Source: Mucidula mucida (lineage: Eukaryota; Basidiomycota; Agaricomycetes; Agaricales; Physalacriaceae). From it: DNA of 64,000 nucleotides. Below, piece by piece: positions 54,499 through 64,000 of the stretch (positions are counted from its first letter, which is position 1; the number at the start of each line of letters is the position of its first letter). The stretch is from positions 1-64,000 of the forward strand of contig JADNYV010000133.1 in the NCBI GenBank assembly GCA_015501055.1, written 5' to 3'. Made by a program: the position numbers and the translations under genes. A model generated the notes under the pieces. The model had not been told where the DNA came from and did no database searches. It worked only from the letters and a program-made list of their open reading frames with translations.

Positions 54499-57483
54499 TT
54501 AATCCTTTTTGGCAACCGGATACATACGTTTAAGCAGCCGCTGGTTGCCACTCGCATCCTTTCCAAAGGTCTTCATGATTTTAAAGATGGCATCATAAGT
54601 GACAGCATCGTTCATGGTTTCTTCGTCAAAGGGCTCGCGTGCATTCTCGTCGACATCCATGTCCTCCTCGTCAGGAGCTTCCCGTGCCCATTGGCCCCTG
54701 TTAGCTATACCCTTCTCGAAAGTTTTGTATAGCCCTTATTCCAAGCGGCGAAGTCTTTGAAGGAATTATCTGGGACAGGAATAGCGCGCGCATTGTAGGT
54801 CGAGATTATTGCATGTTTCTCTTTATACAGCTGGTTGTCTGTCATGGAGAACCATGAGTGATAGAGAGAGGATTTATTGGCGTGGAGATAAGAGCCATCT
54901 TTGCTGGGTACCTTCTTGAGTGCGTAGGCACAGGTAAGAAGAACGATGAGGTAGAAGATCGACTCGAGGTCATGACGGTATAGATGAACGGGAGGGTTTC
55001 CGTTAGCGTCCAGGGCATGCAGCTCATGAGCCATAAAGGGTCGAGTTCCGGTGCGCTGCTTGGAGGACGCGCCGATCGCGTTCCGGAAAGACGACAAATC
55101 AAAGTCATTGAGGACACCGCAGATTCTACCTCTGCGCTTGTGCCACATGATGTTTCCTTGGCTAATGTCTCGATGGATAATCCGCGGATGGTCGTAGATC
55201 CAACGGTGTACTGAAACAAAAGTCAGCATTGTAGCACAGACGCAGCCGGGAGAACATACCTTGAAATACATCAAAAATCACTCGTGCATAATCCTCCGGC
55301 GTCGTTAAGGCATCCAGGTGGTGCAGGCGTTCATAAACGCTCACTCGACATACTCGGTGTTCGTAGTAGAACGCCTTGTCGTCGACAAACTTGACATCCG
55401 GGCCCGATAGATACTCCCGGAGTCTGCTTCCAGGACTATCTGGCTGCAGCGAGAAATCTTGAGAGTGCAAGATAGTCGGAATATGGTCCAGCACCCACGC
55501 CGCATCTTCCTGCGCCTCCGCCGCTTCCTTGATCGCGTCCACAAAGGTGTTCTCAGGTACCCGGGAGGACGCAGGCCAACTGATCTTAACGACCAGGTCC
55601 ATGTCCGGCCATTCATCGGACGTTCCTTCAACGACACAGGTGTTCCGTCCAATGATCCCTGGTTGACGCATAACGATGCGCCCCAGCGTTACCAAGACGG
55701 CTTTGCCGCCGACTTGGAGTTTGATCTGCTTCCCAACAAAGAGCGTTTTGGGGTCCTTCACCATGTCGTCGGTGTAGTTCTGATACATCTCCAAGAACGG
55801 ATCTGGCATCAGGTTCTCCATGATCCCACGCTGCGCTAGAGTCGCTCGATGCAGACAGATAAGGAGTGCGACGAAGCGGCGTTCATCCACACACTGGACG
55901 TAGTCAGTGGTCTTGAGGTCGACCATTGGGAACGGCTGAGAAACGGCGATGACGGAACGGTCGTAATAGAGGATTTGGAGCTCGTTTATTCCGACGAGGA
56001 AGCCGAAACAGTGTGAGCGAAAGCCAGCGCTGGAAAGGACATCAAGTGCATATCGCGCGCATTGACGGGAGACTTTGAGTCGATTTTGCGAATCGTCAAC
56101 CGGCTCCACGTTTATGGATGACAGTGTCTCTCCGCCAGAGGCAACCGTGGCGGCAATACTGCTTTCTGTCTTGGACCTTTTGGCCCTAGGCATGTCGCTC
56201 GTAGATCGCGACGGACGTTTGTTGTTCCGCAGATCATCACCGATAGCCGACGAGATGCCTGTGCGTTCTTCACCCCTTTCGACAGCATCAAGATATTCCT
56301 TCATGTCTCTAGGATCCGTGCCATCTATGTAAAGAGTTAGACACATATGGAAAAGAACTGCAGAGAAGACTCACCGATACCTAAGACCGTGTATGGAGAC
56401 GTCGAGCCACGATCGACGCTTTTCCGGAATCGCTTCCAGTCGATGAAATATTGACCTTGAGGCCAACCGAAATTTTTCTGTGGTCCTTCGTTGGTCCGCA
56501 TCTCATTACCTGAACCTTCCCACAAACTTTGGAAGACAGTCATCCCGTCGGGCGAACGATCGGCATTGGAGCCAAAAAGATACTTGGGATCCTGGCGATA
56601 GCTCCACAACGATTTGGCTTCGTCGCTCCCGTCCTCTTTGACGAAAATACCCGTGGCGATGTTACACATATCCAGGTAGTCGTCGTATAACAGTTTTTCA
56701 TGCTGGATACTCCGTTGGAGGCTAATCCTCTTGTATCGATTCCGGCGTATGCGATAGGTGGTGTCATTGAGGACTTTGTCAATGAGGGATTTTAGTGCTT
56801 TATCAGACTGCCAGTCTTTGGGAAGACCAAGCAGGACATGTAGGAAGATGTCGGTGGGTAAGAAGACACGAGAGCTTTTTAGGTCTTCATCAACGTATAC
56901 ATCGACGGATCTACGATGATAATGCTCTTTGAAGTCAAATTGGCTCGAAGGACCTCTGTTCCAGGCGTCTGCGCAAGCTTGGGCAGTCCCTGCAGCCTTG
57001 GACGAGGAGTAGTTGGTGTGGACAGATCGATGGGGGGCGCGGGCTCTTCGATGAGGAACCCATCGGGAGAGGGTGAGCGAGAGGGCGGAATTTGACGAGA
57101 AGTAGCAGGACGGGGAATACGAGTCGGGCGCTTCGAAGAAGGATTGGACCTTCGTGGTAGGGTAGGAGGCCGACGGTCCACCGAAGGCCTAACTCTGTGT
57201 GGTCCGATGGTGGAGCCTAAGGCGGTGGGCAGATTTGGTGTCATCTCAACATGATTAGAATCCGCTTGCGGCCCGATGAGGAGTTCACACCCGGAGGGTT
57301 CGCGGCCTAAGGCGTTACGACGCGCATGCGGCCCGATGACGAGCTCATCTGTAGAGGATTCGCGACCTAAGGCGTTCGGCACATTTGGTGTCTTTTCAAC
57401 ATGATCAGAAGGGAGCGGCCTGATGAGGAGCTCATCTCCCGAGGAGATTCGGGATCTGAGTCGGGATATGAAGCCTTGGGCAT
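54499..57483 (-). CDS. FunK1-type fungal protein kinase, copy 1 right (three one-base deletions)
   Basis: The mirror copy of 11446-14431, starting at ATG 57483. Exon 2 is fully open, including LTTPEDYARVIFDVFQ where the left copy is broken. The last exon carries IIHRDISQGNIMW, VLNDFDLSSF and GTRPFMAHELH. Here single bases are missing near 57,447 (GAGGAGATTC for GAGGAGGATTC), 56,970 (CTGGAACAG for CTGGGAACAG) and 54,735 (AAGGGCT for AAGGGGCT). All three are in short G runs of this strand or its complement. The left copy is intact at each of these sites. Either each arm is decaying separately or the deletions are sequencing errors. Confidence 0.83.
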
Positions 57484-57760
57484 ATCCGGTGGCAAAGGCA
57501 GGGGGAAAAAGTCGATGAAGAAGAGAAGAGCGTGCATGGCTGCCCGTATTTATATGCAGGACAGTTGTTACCAAATTGGGGATACAATGGACGATTGGCC
57601 GTCGATCGTGTGGACCAGCTGCGGACAATGGAAGTCGCGTGGACGGTGGCCAAAATGGCTGTGGACAGAATGTCGACAATGACAATCGTTTGCCAAGAGA
57701 GTTTCTGTCACGTGCCCGTGTCCACGTTTGGAAAACAAATGGCGGACGTCGTTCCGCAGT
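57484..57760 (-). promoter_or_regulatory. FunK1-1 promoter module, right arm
   Basis: Nearly identical to the left-arm module: AAACGTGGACACGGGCACGT, CGATTGTCATTGTCG, CCGTCCACGCGACTTCCATT, CGTCCATTGTATCC and the CATATAAATACGG TATA box. Confidence 0.6.
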
Positions 57761-58090
57761 GCGTGTTACGACTCGTGCTTTATTTTTTCCCCATCTTCTC
57801 TCGTTGAGTCGCTCTACGAGACTGGACTCGTCCTAGATAACGCACAACAATGTCAATTTTTGAGCTATGGCTTTGTCTATTAGATTTTACAACTTCAACC
57901 AATCTAAAGCGGAACAACAATGCCGCTATCACTACGCGGGGCGCAAATAATAGTGTGTGCCAAATGTGCCGCCAAACAGAATGCCAAAAAATCCCTTTTG
58001 GTAGAGCACTCGGCCAATGCACAAACTTGCCTTTGTCTCTGGCCAAATTGATCTGATCGCCACTGCCAAACATAAATTTGGCAGCCATAA

Positions 58091-58721
58091 AAGAGGGGAG
58101 CAAAAAAATTGAATGTTAGGGGCTGCAGCAATCCGAGTGATTTTGCCAGCCCACATGACCGACACGGTCTACCGTATGCGCGCCACTCGACTGCAAGGTG
58201 TTGTAACCGGATTAACACATCATTGTGGACTGCCCTAAGACTGCCCTCAAGCCCATGCCGGCGGGAGACACGGTTTAATCTCCAGGCGTGGCTGTGCTGC
58301 GCCTTGGCTTCTACAGATTGCAGTCACTGACCTGGACAGTTCGTCGACCGACCACAAGATGACCCTCGTATTTTGTCATGGCCAAGCAATACTTCTCCGC
58401 ATATAGAGCCATCCCCTTCAGACCTATCAATTACGTGGAGTCTACATCAATTTCCATCACGATGCATCGTTGCGAAACGGAGGTGAGTACATATTCCAAC
58501 AGTCATTTCCCGGTCCAGCAGGAAGACTCATTGCATAATTCAGCAGTCTATCACACGTTTCCATCGCAAAGGAAACAGAAGCCAGAACTTACGGGCATCT
58601 TCACATCACGTCGCGTCCAATGCGCCTTAGATAGTAGCTCGAACACAGTGCATAACTTAAAGGGCAGGCGCAATATAAACAGCACCAGTGAATCCTCACT
58701 GATTCCTCTTATTTCCCCATC
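58091..58721. other. Intergenic outside the right arm
   Basis: No gene is seen. A segment at about 58,250-58,310 resembles the repeat fragment inside both arms at 16,845-16,900 and 51,650-51,710. Confidence 0.35.
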
Positions 58722-59827
58722 ATGTCTACCAAACGAGTTGCTTGTATCACCGGTGCTGCCCAAGGCATTGGACGCGCTATTGCACTTAGACTCGCGGACG
58801 ACGGATGCGATCTTTCTCTTGGAATCCCTCGTCAGCGAAATTGAAACGAAAGGACGAAAAGCAATCTTCGTTATCGCCGATATTACGAGCGAGGCAGAGG
58901 TAGACAACTTGATTGTTACAACCGTAAGGGATCTTGGTAGCTTGGGCATCGTATGTGACTATGGGTCGTCTCTTCTTCACGTCTGTATTGAGGCTTTCAG
59001 ATGGTGGCCAATGCTGGAATAACAATGCTGAAGAGCATCCTTGATAGTATGCCTCCGAGTTTGTTCATCTCTATCGATATTCATGTACCCAACAGCTACT
59101 CTCGAGGACGTTGATCGCATCCATTCGGTCAACGTCAAGGGTACCTTCATCTGCTATGAAGCCGCCGCCAAAGCGATGATTGCGCAAGGTCGTGGTGGAT
59201 GTATTATTGGTAACATCTCAACGTTAATATGTCAAAGCACTATGACCTAGCTGAATATTTATAGGTGCTTCTTCGCTCGCCGGAAAGAAAGGTTATTATA
59301 TCGCCCAAGCTTCTAGTACTAGTCGTACTGATTTGTCTGGAAGGTGCCCCAATGTGCAGTATCTACTGCGGAAGCAAATCGACCGTTCGCGCAATTACAC
59401 AATCTGCAGGTGAGTAATCCACACTTGCGGATTAGAGCCATGTAGGTAACTTATACGCCTGCAATAGCCCAAGAGTGGGGAAAGGACAACATTCGTGTTA
59501 ATGCCTATGCACCTGGCTTCACACCTACGCCTTCGCTTTACGCCATGAAAGATATCTTAGGTCTTCCAATTGGGGCCTACATCGATATAGTATGCTGCCT
59601 CCGCTGCCATATCTATACGTTCATACTGACTGTAATCTAGATGAAGAAACAGAGTGCTCTGAATTGTACACCCACTCCCGAAGGGGTCGCCGGCCTTGTC
59701 TCATTCCTCGCGTCTGACGACTCGAAGTTTATGACAGGTTCGTTGACTATGGTTGCTGTTGACCTAAGTACTCACCACATTGCAAGGCCAAACTTTGACT
59801 ATCGATGGGGGAATATGGTTCGATTGA
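58722..59827 (+). CDS. Short-chain dehydrogenase/reductase, damaged near the N terminus
   Basis: An NAD(P)-dependent oxidoreductase resembling diacetyl/acetoin reductases. MSTKRVACITGAAQGIGRAI holds the TGxxxGIG cofactor motif. Then ESLVSEIETKGRKAIFVIAD, LGSLGI|MVANAGITMLKSIL (NAG motif), VDRIHSVNVKGTFICYEAAA, IIGASSLAGKKG (active-site Ser), MCSIYCGSKSTVRAITQSA (YxxxK), WGKDNIRVNAYAPGF and, after the last intron, TGQTLTIDGGIWFD at the stop (59825-59827). Seven short introns fit GT..AG. Near 58,812 (DGCDLSL) about a dozen residues expected in the family are missing and the frame shifts before ESLVSEI, so this allele may be broken. The catalytic Ser-Tyr-Lys set survives. Confidence 0.82.
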
Positions 59828-59974
59828 AAGATTTCTAGACCCCTCTAGCATGTAACACCACTGATCATGAAGCAACAAGTATGCTACCCCCTTCACATTC
59901 CACCGGAATTGTTGACAGGTTAACGTGGCGGGCCAAATTTTCGCTTTCATAAAGCGCGCATGCGCATGCTGTCT

Positions 59975-61255
59975 TCATCGTTTTCTAGCAACCCACATCT
60001 CAGCTCCATATACCCACCTCATCATTGCCCTATCGTCACACGTATATTCACAATTGACTGTGGTGGTCCTCTGCTTCCCCTGCGCGTCGTTTTCTTGAAA
60101 ACCATACTGTCGCATGTCGTCAAACTCAAACCCTAGACTCTCCGCAACCGCCAGAACCTCGTCTAAACTCAGTTCCACGCGCTCCTGGCCACCGGTGCCA
60201 TACAAAAGCGGTCCCAAATTAATCCAGACACCACCGGAGGCAAGGAGGGAGTAAATATGAGCAAGAGTGCGGACAGGGTTCGGTAACGCGTCAATAAAGA
60301 AAAGGGTCACGATGTAGTCATAGCCAACATCTCTCTTTCGCAGAAGAGCAACATCAAGGACTGAAGCTGGCGGGGATGGGGTTTCTGTACGCAAAGCAGA
60401 TTGAGGGCTGAGCTCAAGAAAATCGCCCTCGATTATTGTGAGATTGGGACTCTGTGGGACAACGTCCGGAAATGACACCCCACGGAAGAGATTTTCAGAG
60501 GAGCGTTGGTGGGACCACCACCAGGAGAAAGGGTGGAATTGGAATTGGTTTAATTTAGGAAGATGGACGGTTGGCGAAGAGGGTAGTAGAGCTCTTCTGG
60601 CAATGTTCATGTACGGGGACCGTTCAACAGCTGTCACGTCCCACTCCTCCATGCTTGCAATCTCATATGCCAAGCGCGCCAAACCAGCGCCAGGGACGAG
60701 AATATGTGGCCGCTTCATACAACCTCGTCTTCCCTCCTGCAGCAGCTTGAGCACGCCCAAGATCGGCTTGAAGATAGTGTCGCGTTCCTTCGCGCCCTCG
60801 GCCGACCAGTCCCGGACATAATGCCGAAGGACTTCGCGCAACTGCGAAATGTCGTCCTTGTTCCCTTCGCCCCAAGCCCCAACGGACGAACCAAGCTGTT
60901 GCCTCACAATGTCGCCCACCTCACCCACGACCCTTGCATTGGCACTCACGCATTCACGTCCTCTCCGCAGTTTATCCTCGTACCCCGCATCTTCAAGGAT
61001 CCTTTTTTGCTGTTTAGACAGCGCATTGAAGGAAGACTCGAGGGAGAATATTTGTGGCATAGAAAGACGCGTGAAATGGGCGGAGGTGAAGGAGGAAAGA
61101 GTGTCTTCCAGAGACGGTGAATGGGATCGACGACGGTACCATGGCCAAGCGCGCACCCGCATGATATCACGAGAAAATCCAGGGAATAAGGGCCACACGC
61201 GGAATACGACGAAGAACACGACGAGGGGGACAAAGAGCGAAAGTAGGATATCCAT
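59975..61255 (-). CDS. N2227-type (carnosine N-methyltransferase-like) SAM-dependent methyltransferase
   Basis: An intronless 426-codon frame. Residues 3-21 (ILLSLFVPLVVFFVVFRVW) form a membrane anchor. The domain has LEDAGYEDKLRRGRECVSAN, RHYVRDWSAEGAKERD, the SAM site HILVPGAGLARLAYEIASME, LNQFQFHPFSWWW, LTIIEGDFLEL, YDYIVTLFFIDALPNPVRTL and ASGGVWINLGPLLYG. Family members methylate carnosine in animals; the substrate in fungi is not established. The enzyme is probably bound to a membrane. Its 3' third, plus downstream flank, is the source of the kinase-methyltransferase chimeras in both arms (15,905-16,292 and 53,010-52,621). No lesions are seen. Confidence 0.9.
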   Translation of the reverse strand: MDILLSLFVPLVVFFVVFRVWPLFPGFSRDIMRVRAWPWYRRRSHSPSLEDTLSSFTSAHFTRLSMPQIFSLESSFNALSKQQKRILEDAGYEDKLRRGRECVSANARVVGEVGDIVRQQLGSSVGAWGEGNKDDISQLREVLRHYVRDWSAEGAKERDTIFKPILGVLKLLQEGRRGCMKRPHILVPGAGLARLAYEIASMEEWDVTAVERSPYMNIARRALLPSSPTVHLPKLNQFQFHPFSWWWSHQRSSENLFRGVSFPDVVPQSPNLTIIEGDFLELSPQSALRTETPSPPASVLDVALLRKRDVGYDYIVTLFFIDALPNPVRTLAHIYSLLASGGVWINLGPLLYGTGGQERVELSLDEVLAVAESLGFEFDDMRQYGFQENDAQGKQRTTTVNCEYTCDDRAMMRWVYGAEMWVARKR

Positions 61256-63105
61256 TCTGACAGGCGTGTCGAGTGATGGTCCTAGTAGGAATATATTTTT
61301 GTGAAGTCAAGGGACAGCCTTCGACTTATTCTCGGAATGACCGCCCGTACATGGCGTGAAGTAGCAGAGACCAGAGATGGAGGTAAGCAATCAAGCCAGA
61401 AGTGCCGGCAAGACCCGATTGATCGAAACTGTGTTTGCATCCGACGTTCATTAGCTGTAAGAAGCTGGCTTCCTCTTTCTACGGAGCATTGCAGTGTATC
61501 TCCATGGAGCGCAAGACAACCCTACTGGGAGAACAAGGAACCCAATAAGGCAGCCTCGAGAAGTCTGTCGCTGCTGCATACCAAATTTTACCGCCGTCGA
61601 CGTCAAGGTCAAGATGAAATCAACCCAATAATACCTGCAGTACGTTCTAATTGTCTACATACTCAGCACATGGTTGACACTGGACAAGCTAATCGACGTC
61701 CAGGTCTTTACCCTCCAACACAGTCTCTCCATCATCCGACAACTTCACATTGTTCTGCCGTTCAAGTCAAGCTCAGTTCAATCAAAATAATCTAAGCAGA
61801 AGAACTAACCTCGTGCACGCCTGATTTACCAACGTACTTCGTATGGTCTGAGAAGCACGATGAGCACTGAAACACAGACAAAGCGTGAGTTTCTCACATC
61901 CGTAAGCTAACAAATCTCCGGCAGCATTCGTGAATTCGGTGCGCGTGTATGCCAACGATTTGCCTGATATTCAACCTGATTAACGCGTGTATACTCAATG
62001 TGGCAGACAAAAATGCTGACCTATTCCGATTACAGAAGAACTGGCATAGAGAATATCGCCTGGCCGGCCAGCAGGCTTGACGAAAGAGGTGCCGATATCA
62101 GTACTAACGCCCGTCATCCTATGTGGGTGTCAAAGTCGGGACATTACAAATGACGGGAGGAATCCGAACCAGTATCCTTTGGTTGCAACGGCAAGTGATC
62201 CCACGGTATCGGTTAACGAGAGTATAAGACCACCATGAGCTGGTTTATAGCATTCATTACGAGTAGAGACGTTGGATCGAGACGGGTTTGATACACACCT
62301 GTCTAACGAAGAATCAGAACTGAATGAAGGCCAAAGAAGAAGAGTTGACATACTCCAACCCTATTGACTGAAATATGACTGAGTTTCGAAGTCACCGAAT
62401 GGATGAGGTGTACTGACTGTTATACGGTTCTATCTTCAGAGAGACATTCACGACGCCTGGCTTAGCTTTCTCTATCACAAGCTGGTTCCACGAGTAAGAT
62501 CGAGGTCCAGGAGAAGAACGACAGAAGAGAACAAACATTTGGAAAACATTGCGCGTCGTGTCCTGTCTGAGCTAATTGATACGTGACATGGGGAATCTCC
62601 AGCACACTCGCACCTTTATTGACGATGAACGACTGCCAAACCTATACTGAAGTTGAAGAAACGTTGGAGATTAGAAGCGCCATGCATACCCTACGAGTGA
62701 ATCTCAGACACGCAGACATACTGCAACGCGTTATTCAATGAGCTCGAGAACGATAATGATGGGAGGAAGCAGAGCGCACAATCCTCATCACGTCAACATC
62801 CGGCGGTTTCGGTCCGAAATGCTCTCTCTCCCTTTCCTCGTCCTTTGATGATAAAAATGCCTATCAATCTCTTTCGGATGTAAACGATGTAACAAAGCAA
62901 GGAAGCATCATGTATAGATGTCCATACCCGGCTGCGCTAGCGCCAGGCAGGCCTTCCTTTGTTTTGCTTTTCCTCTCTGTCCACCACCTCATTCACGCCA
63001 CTGAACAAGTCGCATCTTGAGCCGTGTCTGCGGGGCTATTTCCGCTGCCGGCTTCGTCTCCACTAGGAATGTTTCTTACTGGAATGCCAGTTCTAGTCGA
63101 AATAG
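61256..63105. other. Long intergenic stretch
   Basis: No conserved protein, RNA gene or transposon ends are recognised over 1.85 kb. Short reading frames here show no family resemblance. A possible upstream zinc-finger-like piece for the MYND gene (CKRCNKARKHH, about 62,885-62,915) is in an open stretch but cannot be linked with confidence. Confidence 0.35.
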
Positions 63106-63804
63106 TGTCAACGGGCGGACTGGCGCAACCACAAGCTGGAATGCAAGAAAATAGAACGGGACCGCCAGGAGCTAGTCGCTGAGACGGGGATCGCCTCGGC
63201 GTACGACGACGTGCAAGCCTGGGTGGAGTATTACAACACGCCACTCAAGAACTGCGCCATCGCGTCGTACCGTCTTGCAGAAACGCCCCACATGGAGAAG
63301 GATGCCATCTTCACGGTCGTGATCTCTTACGATGGGCGTGATCCACGCCCACACATGAAATTCATGGTCGAGTGCGTGAGCCGTATAGGTCGCCAGGAGT
63401 TGCGGCCTGAGATGTTCGCCTGGCTCTCCGATGAAGCTGACCGCCGCCATTACGAGGCAATGGGGAACCTTTTCTATGGGACTGGTTCCTACCGCGTCCA
63501 TGTCAAATTCTCTCAACGAGAAGAGCCATTTAGAGCGATCAAATGGGCACAAGCATCTTTGGTGAGGCAGGATTGGTTCAAGCTTCTCCGGGAGTACGTC
63601 GACACTGGTTCAAAGATGAGCTTTTGCTGTGGCAAGTTGGAAGAATTGGGTCGATGCTGTTGTGGAGGTTGGACTCGTGACAAGAAGCGCATGGTAGGTG
63701 GCGTCTACTCTAGCGTCTTGATGTTTCTCAATTTCATCATATAGGATGCCTTCAAGAAGGCAGAGTCTAACGACTTGCCATCTGATTTGGACTCGTTGGA
63801 TTAA
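63106..63804 (+). CDS. MYND-finger protein, copy 2 (5' end not resolved)
   Basis: After an AAATAG acceptor the frame opens with the second half of a MYND zinc finger (CQRADWRNHKLEC) and runs through ASAYDDVQAWVEYYNTPLKN, YRLAETPHMEKDAIF, EMFAWLSDEADRRHYEAMGN, SLVRQDWFKLLREYVDTGSK and WTRDKKRM. An intron (63694-63744) leads to a last exon DAFKKAESNDLPSDLDSLD with stop at 63804. Upstream exon(s) with the first zinc ligands were not found convincingly. It is a direct repeat of 2,600-3,440, with shared 3' flank (GCGAAATTGATCAAA). This copy lacks the frameshift seen in copy 1. Function unknown; MYND fingers mediate protein binding. Confidence 0.65.
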
Positions 63805-64000
63805 GTCGTATGCATCCATTCCTATGTGTACATTTTGTGGTTTTATTCAAAGCAAGCAATGACTTGTCTTCGGAGTCGCCACCGTGACATCGGCGAAAAG
63901 CTGCGAAATTGATCAAACCACCTCTCTCAACATGTCACTTCTGATCAGCTTCAATCGGGAGTTGGAGAAGTAGTAGTCAATTAAAGCAATTCAACGATAT

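Larger units (their letters stand above)
44905..58090 (-). repeat. Right arm of large inverted duplication
   Basis: This is the reverse-orientation partner of 10,842-24,045. The outer edge stops at the same short palindrome (CTGCCAAA-TTTATG-TTTGGCAG, about 58,060-58,085) that marks the left outer edge. It has its own differences: a fuller MITE, an intact methyltransferase part in the chimera, a 337-base deletion in FunK1-2 and one-base deletions in FunK1-1. Confidence 0.92.

Noticed and set aside
61301..61795. 164-codon frame as a gene
   Set aside because: No recognisable family, no clear introns or promoter; composition looks non-coding.
62100..62420. Possible tRNA gene
   Set aside because: A TCCGAACC-like string was seen but no D arm, anticodon arm or acceptor pairing could be built around it. 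No complete tRNA or rRNA gene was found in the window.

Overview
The window reads as nuclear DNA of a mushroom-forming basidiomycete (Agaricomycete). Protein genes are split by many introns of about 45-60 bases with GT..AG ends. Housekeeping genes are fungal: mitochondrial DNA polymerase MIP1, WD40-cyclophilin, THI4, chorismate mutase, ILV3 and proteasome chaperone NAS2. Several copies of the FunK1 protein kinase family, typical of multicellular Basidiomycota, are present. The inference is from gene content and intron style; no species call is made.

Layout. 1-2,570: 5' part of a FunK1 kinase (minus strand, cut by the window edge) joined to a copy of the MIP1 3' end. 2,600-3,250: broken MYND-finger gene. 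3,709-10,579: WD40-cyclophilin (minus) and MIP1 (plus), sharing a very short divergent promoter. 10,842-24,045: left arm of a large inverted duplication, holding, from outside to inside, FunK1-1, a kinase/methyltransferase chimera, a MITE, indoleamine 2,3-dioxygenase (IDO), a D-amino-acid-oxidase pseudogene and FunK1-2. 24,046-44,904: central single-copy block with relics, a hAT-like MITE, THI4, a 7-TM receptor, chorismate mutase, a septin-like gene, a septin-Zn2Cys6 fusion gene, a Zn2Cys6 gene, ILV3 and NAS2. 44,905-58,090: right arm, with the same genes inverted. 58,722-61,255: a short-chain dehydrogenase and an N2227-type methyltransferase, the parent of the chimeras in both arms. 63,106-63,804: a second MYND gene, in direct orientation to the first.

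The outer parts of the arms (about 10.2 kb) are nearly identical. The innermost 2.5-3 kb, holding FunK1-2, are clearly more diverged, and the change falls at a tRNA-like 3'-half remnant. Recombination between the arms would invert about 21 kb of housekeeping genes. A second, nested inverted duplication (1-2,568 against about 10,410-13,400) flanks the MIP1/cyclophilin pair.

Many conserved genes carry isolated one-base deletions (MIP1, cyclophilin, THI4, receptor, chorismate mutase, several FunK1 copies). The two arms carry different ones. This is either real decay or, more likely for essential genes, uncorrected sequencing indels, so pseudogene calls on such genes are cautious. The most novel candidates are the septin GTPase fused to two Zn2Cys6 domains and the inverted-repeat architecture itself. 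All identities quoted are estimates by eye.
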